Shown here piece by piece: positions 1 to 5,837 of a DNA stretch of 10,859 nucleotides (its first letter is position 1; each line of letters opens with the position of its first letter). A program made the translations under genes and the position numbers. Source of the DNA: an uncultured Bacteroidales bacterium (GTDB lineage: Bacteria > Bacteroidota > Bacteroidia > Bacteroidales > UBA3663); contig CAJOOX010000094.1 of NCBI GenBank assembly GCA_905236195.1, positions 1 to 10,859 on the forward strand. Reading direction: 5' to 3'. The notes under the pieces were generated by a model that searched no databases, had not been told where the DNA came from, and worked only from the letters and a program-made list of their open reading frames with translations.

Positions 1-8
1 CATCCGGT

Positions 9-914
9 TCAGGACGGACGGTGCTGCCGCCTGTATTCCTTGGGCGAAATGCCCATGCTCTCTGAGAAGAGACGGGAGAAATAATACTGGTCGTCGATGC
101 CGAGGCGGTGGGAGATCTGGGTGACTGTCATGTCGGAGGAAACGAGCAGGTCGCAGGCCTTGCGGATGCGAAGCTGGTTGAAATAAGTAACGGGTGAAAG
201 CCCGGTGCGCTGTTTGAAAACGGCAGAGAAATGGGACACGGAATAGCCGGTGTAGTCAGCCATCTCCTGAAGCGTCATCTTGCGCGACAGGTTCTCCTGC
301 ATATAGTGTACGGTAGTCTCGATGACATCGGTGCCGTCCACCTTCTCGGACGAGAACTGGCGGTACTGGTTGACGTAGCGGATAGATGACAGGAAGAAGA
401 CGAGGAGTCCGGACATGTAGCGCAAGTTCTCAATGCTGTAACCATTGTCGAGGGTATTCATTATCTCGTCGAAGAGATTGAGGCGGTCGCTGATGCGGGT
501 GAAGAGATTAGGCTGCAGGTTCATGGGCTCGGAAGGCACATCGCCGTACCAGACTGCATTGTCGCCGCTGATGTGCATCCAGAAGATGGACCAGGGGCGT
601 CCCTTGGCGGCTCCGTAGGCATGGGGTTTGCCGGGCGGCAAGAGGAAACAGGAGCCGGCAGCCACCTGTCGGCGCGGTTCTCCTCTGACCTGATACCACC
701 CCTCCCCTTCTTGTACGATGATGAGTACATATTGGGAGATGGGTTCCCGCCGCTCGCGGTAGTGGTAGGCGGCCGAGGGATAGAACCCGATGTCGGTGAC
801 ATAGAGGTGACGCACAATGGGGTCATTCTGCATCATCTCAACGACAGCCTTGGGGAGGACAATGGACCTTTCGCCGGAAAACCCGGACTTCAGTTTCAGT
901 TCAAATTCGTGCAT
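9..914 (-). CDS. AraC-family transcriptional regulator with N-terminal cupin sensor
   Basis: A 301-residue cytoplasmic DNA-binding regulator, the usual length for a sugar-responsive AraC protein. Residues about 45-115 form the AraC-type cupin sensor domain, with LPPGKPHAYG at 92-101. The C-terminal part (about 197-297) has the two helix-turn-helix units of the family: the first at about 213-235 (TLQEMADYTGYSVSHFS) and the second at about 263-288, ending in the signature YYFSRLF...GISPKEYR. The gene is divergent from the sugar porter operon, so the natural inference is that it binds a sugar released or imported by that operon and activates it, perhaps also controlling itself. The ATG at 914 is kept because residues 11-31 (GFSGERSIVLPKAVVEMMQND) look like the conserved start of this family as I remember it; a shorter start at Met27/28 would remove them. 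The -7 element lies only 8 bases upstream of this ATG, so the mRNA may be nearly leaderless. The family call is firm; the inducer is unknown. Confidence 0.93.
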   Translation of the reverse strand: MHEFELKLKSGFSGERSIVLPKAVVEMMQNDPIVRHLYVTDIGFYPSAAYHYRERREPISQYVLIIVQEGEGWYQVRGEPRRQVAAGSCFLLPPGKPHAYGAAKGRPWSIFWMHISGDNAVWYGDVPSEPMNLQPNLFTRISDRLNLFDEIMNTLDNGYSIENLRYMSGLLVFFLSSIRYVNQYRQFSSEKVDGTDVIETTVHYMQENLSRKMTLQEMADYTGYSVSHFSAVFKQRTGLSPVTYFNQLRIRKACDLLVSSDMTVTQISHRLGIDDQYYFSRLFSESMGISPKEYRRQHRPS

Positions 915-922
915 ATTCGCCG

Positions 923-930
923 CAAAGATA
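923..930 (-). promoter_or_regulatory. Bacteroidales -7 promoter element for the AraC gene
   Basis: On the minus strand this reads TATCTTTG, a perfect match to the Bacteroidota -7 consensus TAnnTTTG. No TTTG -33 element is found at the usual 19-21 bp further upstream; that zone is occupied by the left arm of the inverted repeat at 940-957. The element ends 8 bases before the ATG of the AraC gene, so the transcript should begin at or very close to the start codon. Confidence 0.6.
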
Positions 931-939
931 AGAAAATAT

Positions 940-1047
940 TTTAAAAATGGAGAATTTCAAGTCCGGAATATCACCTCTATACCAACAATTTTGACCCAAA
1001 CCGGGGATTTTGCCATTCGGAGCATCATAAAATAATCCATTTTTAAA
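940..1047. promoter_or_regulatory. Long-range inverted repeat in the divergent promoter region (candidate AraC operator)
   Basis: The left arm at 940-957 and the right arm at 1030-1047 are inverted copies. The inner 12 bases of the match are perfect (TTTAAAAATGGA at 940-951 against TCCATTTTTAAA at 1036-1047). After two mismatches another 4 bases agree, giving 16 of 18. The left arm falls over the -33 zone of the AraC gene's promoter; the right arm lies roughly 37-54 bp upstream of the porter gene's -7 element, a usual place for an AraC-type activator site. The arms are about 72 bp apart on the inside, too far for a simple RNA hairpin but suited to two regulator sites. That they bind the adjacent regulator is inference. 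The rest of the 915-1131 spacer shows nothing else I can name. Confidence 0.45.
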
Positions 1048-1083
1048 TCAGAAAATTCTATCCTCTGTTTCATAAAAACCCGC

Positions 1084-1091
1084 TATCTTTG
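1084..1091 (+). promoter_or_regulatory. Bacteroidales -7 promoter element for the sugar operon
   Basis: TATCTTTG is a perfect match to the Bacteroidota -7 consensus TAnnTTTG, and the following C is also common there. No clear TTTG sits at the -33 position (about 1060-1066), which fits a promoter that needs an activator. Transcription should begin near 1097, leaving a leader of about 35 bases before the ATG at 1132. This is the only strong promoter upstream of the three-gene run. Confidence 0.65.
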
Positions 1092-1131
1092 CACCCGAAA
1101 ATCCGATAAAACCCAATAAACTTTGACAACA

Positions 1132-2457
1132 ATGGCCAATCAGAAATCCGTTTGGTTTATCTATTTTATCTGCCTGGTGTCGGCGATGGGCGGTCTGCTC
1201 TTCGGCTATGACTGGGTGGTGATAGGCGGCGCGAAACCCTTCTATGAACTGTTTTTCGGCATTGCGGACGCTCCGCTGATGCAGGGTCTTGCGATGACGA
1301 CAGCTCTGATGGGCTGTCTGATCGGCGCAGTCACAGCCGGCGCGCTGGCCGACCATTACGGCCGCAAACCGCTGTTGATTTTTGCCTCGGTGCTTTTCAC
1401 CCTGAGCGCATGGGCCACAGGCTGGTTCGATAACTTCACCATGTTTAATATCGCACGTTTCTTAGGCGGTATCGGCATCGGTATCGCCTCGGCTGTCTCG
1501 CCGATGTATATTGCCGAGGTATCGCCTGCCAAGGTACGAGGCCGACTGGTGAGCGTAAACCAGATGACCATCGTGCTGGGTATTCTGGCAGCCCAGGTGA
1601 CCAACATGTTGATAGCCGAACCGGTGGATGCTACTGCCGACCTCATGACGACGTGGAACGTGCAGACGGGCTGGCGCTGGATGTTTTGGGCCGAGGGCGT
1701 ACCTGCCGTTCTGTTCTTCGTACTGGCGTGGTTTATCCCGGAGAGTCCCGTATTTAAACTGATAAAGGGGGGCCTCTCGCAAGGCGAAGGGGCTGAAGTG
1801 AAAGCCGGATTGGAGGAGCTCTTCCAGCCCCGCTACAGGGGCGTGCTGCTGTTGGGCATCGTGATAGCCGTGTTCCAGCAATGGTGCGGCACAAATGTCA
1901 TCTTCAACTATGCCCAGGAAATCTTCTTGGGAGCAGGCTTCGATGTGGACGGTATGTTCATCCAGATTGTGATAACGGGCATCGCCAACGTGATATTCAC
2001 CATCGTGGCCCTCTATACGGTGGAGAAATGGGGCCGCCGGACGCTGATGCTGATCGGCAGTTGCGGACTGGGCATCATCTACTTGATTCTGGGCACCTGT
2101 TACTTCTTCCACGTGGAAGGTGTAATGATGGCCGTGCTGGTGGTAGCCGCCATCTCGACCTACGCCATGACCCTGGGCCCCGTTACCTGGGTTCTGCTGT
2201 CGGAAATCTTCCCCCACCGCATCCGCGGCATTGCCATGGCAACATGTACCTTTGCCCTGTGGGTGGGCTGCTGTACGCTGACCTACTCTTTTCCCCCGAT
2301 GAACGCCGCGCTAGGCAGTAGCGGTTCGTTCTGGATTTATTCGGCCATCTGCCTCAGCGCCTACGTCTTCCTGCTGCGCCGCTGTCCCGAGACCAAGAGC
2401 AAGACCCTTGAAGAACTGGAAGAGAGTCTTGCGGGTTCTCGGAATGTTGAGAGTTGA
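1132..2457 (+). CDS. MFS sugar porter (sugar/proton symporter family)
   Basis: A 441-residue inner-membrane transporter with about 12 hydrophobic segments. It carries nearly every hallmark of the sugar porter branch of the major facilitator superfamily: GGLLFGYDWVVIGGA near the N-terminus, the loop motif ADHYGRKP at 73-80, RFLGGIGIGIASAVSPMYIA at 109-128 followed by EVSPAKVRGR, PESP at 203-206, QQWCGTNVIFNY at 249-260, GRRTLMLIG at 301-309, GPVTWVLLSEIFPHRIRG at 349-366, and PETKSKTLEELE at 419-430. It is expected to import a monosaccharide from the periplasm with protons; the sugar (xylose, arabinose, galactose, glucose or other) cannot be told from sequence. The central cytoplasmic loop between segments 6 and 7 looks shorter than usual. 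I chose ATG at 1132; an in-frame TTG at 1123 would add only three residues. It is the first gene of the operon, and its stop codon lies inside a heptamer repeat. Confidence 0.93.
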   Translation: MANQKSVWFIYFICLVSAMGGLLFGYDWVVIGGAKPFYELFFGIADAPLMQGLAMTTALMGCLIGAVTAGALADHYGRKPLLIFASVLFTLSAWATGWFDNFTMFNIARFLGGIGIGIASAVSPMYIAEVSPAKVRGRLVSVNQMTIVLGILAAQVTNMLIAEPVDATADLMTTWNVQTGWRWMFWAEGVPAVLFFVLAWFIPESPVFKLIKGGLSQGEGAEVKAGLEELFQPRYRGVLLLGIVIAVFQQWCGTNVIFNYAQEIFLGAGFDVDGMFIQIVITGIANVIFTIVALYTVEKWGRRTLMLIGSCGLGIIYLILGTCYFFHVEGVMMAVLVVAAISTYAMTLGPVTWVLLSEIFPHRIRGIAMATCTFALWVGCCTLTYSFPPMNAALGSSGSFWIYSAICLSAYVFLLRRCPETKSKTLEELEESLAGSRNVES

Positions 2458-2495
2458 GGGATTTGAGTTGAGTGTCAGTTCAAAAAGTTGAGTGT
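2446..2495 (+). repeat. Degenerate heptamer repeat GTTGAGN across the porter stop codon
   Basis: GTTGAGA at 2446-2452 and GTTGAGG at 2453-2459 are back to back. A diverged unit follows (2460-2466), then GTTGAGT at 2467-2473, and one more copy at 2487-2493. The 10-mer AGTTGAGTGT occurs exactly at 2466-2475 and again at 2486-2495. The tract starts in the last codons of the porter gene and supplies its TGA stop (2455-2457), so gain or loss of one unit would change the C-terminal tail. The function is unknown; it looks like a decayed microsatellite. Confidence 0.55.
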
Positions 2496-2551
2496 TTAGA
2501 GAGCAGTAATTTTAATATAAAATATAAAATACCTAAATATAAAATAGGATC
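2496..2551 (+). promoter_or_regulatory. AT-rich spacer before the DUF5107 gene, possible weak internal promoter
   Basis: The stretch is nearly all A and T apart from a few bases. TAATTTTA at 2507-2514 matches the TAnnTTTG -7 consensus at all but the last position, but no TTTG lies at a proper -33 distance. AGG at 2546-2548 is the only Shine-Dalgarno-like triplet before the ATG at 2552 and is too close to be convincing; an A-rich leader is normal for translation start in Bacteroidota. An internal promoter is possible but weakly supported. Confidence 0.2.
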
Positions 2552-5500
2552 ATGGTTAAAGCGTGGAGAGAAACGGTGACAATACCCACCTACGAGTGCG
2601 GTGCACCGGAGAAGAATCCGATTTTTCTGGATAATCGCGTCTATCAGGGCTCATGCGGCAAGGTATATCCCTACGCCGTCGTCGAGAAAGTGGCGGACGT
2701 GAAGACAGACAAAGAGTGGAAGGCCGTCTGGCTCGAAAACGAATACCTCAAAGTGATGATTCTGCCCGAACTGGGCGGCCGCATCCAGCGGGCCTATGAC
2801 AAAGTCAAACAGCGGGATTTCGTGTATTACAACCATGTCATCAAACCCGCGCTTGTGGGTCTTGCCGGTCCGTGGATTTCGGGCGGCATCGAGTTCAACT
2901 GGCCGCAGCACCACCGTCCCTCGACCTACATGGAGGTGGACTGCGACATCGAGGAGAATACCGACGGCAGTGTGACGGTATGGGTCAACGAGATGGAGCG
3001 TATGTTCCACCAGAAGGGCATGGTGGGCTTCACGCTGAGACCGGGCTGCGCCTACCTGGAAATAAAAGGCCGCGCCATCAACCGCACACCTATACCACAG
3101 ACCTTCCTCTGGTGGGCCAATCCTGCGGTGGAGGTGAACGACTTCTACCAGAGTGTGTTCCCCCAGGACGTCAATGCAGTCTTCGATCACGGCAAGCGCG
3201 CCGTCTCGAGTTTTCCGATAGCCACCGGCACCTACTACAAGATGGATTATTCGGGCGGTGTAGATATCTCGAACTACAAAAACATCAAGGTGCCGACCTC
3301 CTATATGGCTGTGAACTCGAAATACAATTTCGAGGGCGGTTATGAGAACGACACCCAAGGCGGCATGCTGCATGTGGCCAGCCACCATGTGTCGCCCGGC
3401 AAGAAACAGTGGACATGGGGCAACGGCGACTTCGGACGCACGTGGGACCGCGCCCTGACCGACGACAACTATGCGGAGAAACCCGGTGTGTTCCGTCCCT
3501 ACATTGAACTGATGGCGGGTGTGTTCACCGAGAACCAGCCCGACTTCTCATGGCTGATGCCGTATGAGGAGAAACGGTTCACACAGTACTTCATGCCCTA
3601 TCGGGATCTCGGCATCGTGAAGAATGCCTCGAAGGACATCATCTTCAACCTCCGGGACGGCAAGGTGCAACTGCTTGCCACCTCGAGGATGGAAGTGAAT
3701 ATCCGTGTGCGGACCGATGAGGGCAATGTACTGCTGGACGAGACGCAGACGCTGAGCCCCGAGGCCGTGTGGGAGAAAGCCGTCGATGCACCCGCCGACC
3801 GGCTCACGGTAGAGGTGTTCCTGACCGACAGGTTCCACACTTTGCTGCTCGACTGGCACGCCGAAAGCAACGACATCCGTCCTATTCCCGACAGCGCGGA
3901 GGCAGCGCTTCGTCCCGAGGAAATCAAGACGTGCGAACAGCTGTATCTCACAGGTCTGCATTTGGAACAGTATCGTCACGCCACGTTCCGTCCCACCGAC
4001 TATTATAAGGAAGCCCTGCGGCGCGACCCTGACGACGTGCAGAACCTCAATGCCCTGGGGCTTTGGAATCTGCGCAACGGGGATTTCATAGGGGCGGAAC
4101 CCCTGCTGCGGAAGGCTGTCAAGGTGCTCATGAAACGCAATCCCAACCCCTACAACGGAGAGCCCCTCTACAACCTGGCCCTCACACTGAAACTGCGGGG
4201 CAAGGTGCACGAAGCCTACGAACTCTTCCACAAAGCCACGTGGAACGCAGGATGGGCGGCAGCTGCCTTCTTCAAAGCCGCTGAAATCTCAACCCTCGAA
4301 GGCCGCTACTATGAAGCGCTGGAGGAGGTGGAGAACGCACTCATCCACAACAGCCACAACCACAAGGCACGCGCCCTGAAGGCCACGCTGCTCAGAATTC
4401 TGGACCGCAAGGAGGAGATGCAGGCCTGGATAGCCGAAAGCCTGAAAATCGACCGCTTCAACTACGGCTGTCTCTACGAGTCAGGCGAGCGTGAGCGATG
4501 GACCGCGCTAATGCACGGCTCGGCCGCCAACTATGAAGAGCTGATGCTGGACTATGCCGATGCAGGCCTGTGGCGGGACGCTGTCAACATCGTGCACATC
4601 GCAGAGGAAGAGAACTCCGCCTCGCCCATGATTTATTACTATCAGGCATGGGTTGAGCATCAGGCCGGAATCGACAACCGAGAGACCCTGCGCAAGGCCC
4701 AAACCGCCGACAGCTATTGCTGCTTCCCCAACCGGTTGGAGAGCATCCTTGCACTGGAATATGCTTCTTTAGCCGATATGGACGATGCCAAATCGCTCTA
4801 CTATCTGGGCTGCCTCCTCTATGACAAACGGGACTATTCCGGCGGCACGAATTACTGGGAAATCAGCAGCGAACGCGACCCTTCTTTCCCAACCGTGTGG
4901 AGGAACCTGGCGCTGGGCACTTTCAACTACATCGGCCAAAAGGAGAAGGCGGTGGAATATATGGAAAAGGCGTTCAGCCTGGACGAAAGCGATGCCCGCG
5001 TCTTCATGGAACTGGACCAGCTCTACAAACGCATGCAGTACCCTGCCGCCGACCGCCTTGTCAGGCTCACCGCCCACATGGATCTGGTGGAGCAGCGCGA
5101 TGACCTGATGCTGGAATATGCGACGTTGCTGAACGATACGAAACAGTACGAGAAAGCTATTGAAGTGATTGCCGGCCACCAGTTCCACGTGTGGGAAGGC
5201 GGCGAAGGCAAGGTGAGCGGCCAGTACCAGCGTGCCCGCATGGAACTCGCCAAACTGTGTATCGCCCGGGGTGAAAACGAACGTGCCGTCAGCCTCCTAA
5301 CGGAATGTCTCTCCTTCCCCGCCAATCTGGGCGAAGGCAAACTCTACGGAGCCCAGGACAACGACTTCTGGTACTGGATGGGCATCGCCTACGCTCAGAC
5401 AGGCGATACCGGGAAGGCCCGCGAGTGCTGGACGAAAGGCACCGAAGGTCCTACGGAACCGGCTCCCGCCCTCTATTACAACGACGCCAAGGCCGACAAG

Positions 5501-5815
5501 ATTTTCTATGCGGGTCTCTGCTGGCAGAAACTGGGCGAGACGGACAAGGCCAACGGCCTGTTCTACAAACTCATCAATTACGGCAAGAACCACCTCTTCG
5601 ACGAGGTAAGGATGGACTATTTCGCTGTCTCGCTGCCCGACCTGCTGGTGTGGAACGACAGCCTGACGAACAAGAACCGCCTGCACTGTTACTACCTCCT
5701 CGCCCTGGGCCACTACGGTCTCGGCAATCGGGAGAAGGCTGCGGAATATCTGTCAGAAGCCGAGAAACTGGATTGCAACCATTCCGGTCTGCAGTCTCTC
5801 CGTACACTGATATAA
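2552..5815 (+). CDS. DUF5107 domain and tetratricopeptide repeat protein, probable cytoplasmic carbohydrate-active protein
   Basis: A 1087-residue protein with no signal peptide or membrane segment, so cytoplasmic. Residues about 35-345 match what I know of DUF5107, a galactose-mutarotase-like beta-sandwich domain. Landmarks are LPELGGRI at 71-78, GGIEFNWPQHHRP at 111-123, FLWWANPAVEVND at 185-197, SPGKKQWTWGNGDFGRTWDR at 281-300 with LTDDNY following, and PYIELMAG at 316-323. Residues about 350-450 are a beta-rich linker. From about 480 to the C-terminus there are around twelve TPR-like helical pairs, for example 496-527, 536-568, 570-603, 604-637, 745-780, 781-814, 850-878, 890-927, 936-966, 982-1011 and 1043-1077; residues 655-745 are less regular. 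The many His, Trp, Glu and Asp residues in the first domain suggest carbohydrate binding or catalysis, but no activity can be assigned. It lies between a sugar importer and a secreted GH35, 22 bp ahead of the latter, pointing to processing or sensing of the imported sugar. Domain call good, function unknown. Confidence 0.88.
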   Translation: MVKAWRETVTIPTYECGAPEKNPIFLDNRVYQGSCGKVYPYAVVEKVADVKTDKEWKAVWLENEYLKVMILPELGGRIQRAYDKVKQRDFVYYNHVIKPALVGLAGPWISGGIEFNWPQHHRPSTYMEVDCDIEENTDGSVTVWVNEMERMFHQKGMVGFTLRPGCAYLEIKGRAINRTPIPQTFLWWANPAVEVNDFYQSVFPQDVNAVFDHGKRAVSSFPIATGTYYKMDYSGGVDISNYKNIKVPTSYMAVNSKYNFEGGYENDTQGGMLHVASHHVSPGKKQWTWGNGDFGRTWDRALTDDNYAEKPGVFRPYIELMAGVFTENQPDFSWLMPYEEKRFTQYFMPYRDLGIVKNASKDIIFNLRDGKVQLLATSRMEVNIRVRTDEGNVLLDETQTLSPEAVWEKAVDAPADRLTVEVFLTDRFHTLLLDWHAESNDIRPIPDSAEAALRPEEIKTCEQLYLTGLHLEQYRHATFRPTDYYKEALRRDPDDVQNLNALGLWNLRNGDFIGAEPLLRKAVKVLMKRNPNPYNGEPLYNLALTLKLRGKVHEAYELFHKATWNAGWAAAAFFKAAEISTLEGRYYEALEEVENALIHNSHNHKARALKATLLRILDRKEEMQAWIAESLKIDRFNYGCLYESGERERWTALMHGSAANYEELMLDYADAGLWRDAVNIVHIAEEENSASPMIYYYQAWVEHQAGIDNRETLRKAQTADSYCCFPNRLESILALEYASLADMDDAKSLYYLGCLLYDKRDYSGGTNYWEISSERDPSFPTVWRNLALGTFNYIGQKEKAVEYMEKAFSLDESDARVFMELDQLYKRMQYPAADRLVRLTAHMDLVEQRDDLMLEYATLLNDTKQYEKAIEVIAGHQFHVWEGGEGKVSGQYQRARMELAKLCIARGENERAVSLLTECLSFPANLGEGKLYGAQDNDFWYWMGIAYAQTGDTGKARECWTKGTEGPTEPAPALYYNDAKADKIFYAGLCWQKLGETDKANGLFYKLINYGKNHLFDEVRMDYFAVSLPDLLVWNDSLTNKNRLHCYYLLALGHYGLGNREKAAEYLSEAEKLDCNHSGLQSLRTLI

Positions 5816-5837
5816 TAACCCCTAATTATAGAATGAT

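Noticed and set aside
1123..1131. TTG start codon for the sugar porter, three codons upstream
   Set aside because: The ATG at 1132 is a better start, the extra residues (MTT) add no known element, and TTG starts are less common.
1462..2217. 251-codon minus-strand open frame within the sugar porter gene
   Set aside because: It lies wholly inside a well-supported MFS gene and its translation is His/Gln-rich with no family features, typical of a shadow frame.
1132..2457. Naming the porter xylE or another specific sugar gene
   Set aside because: Sugar porter motifs define the family but not the substrate, and no xylose or arabinose catabolic gene is nearby to support a choice.
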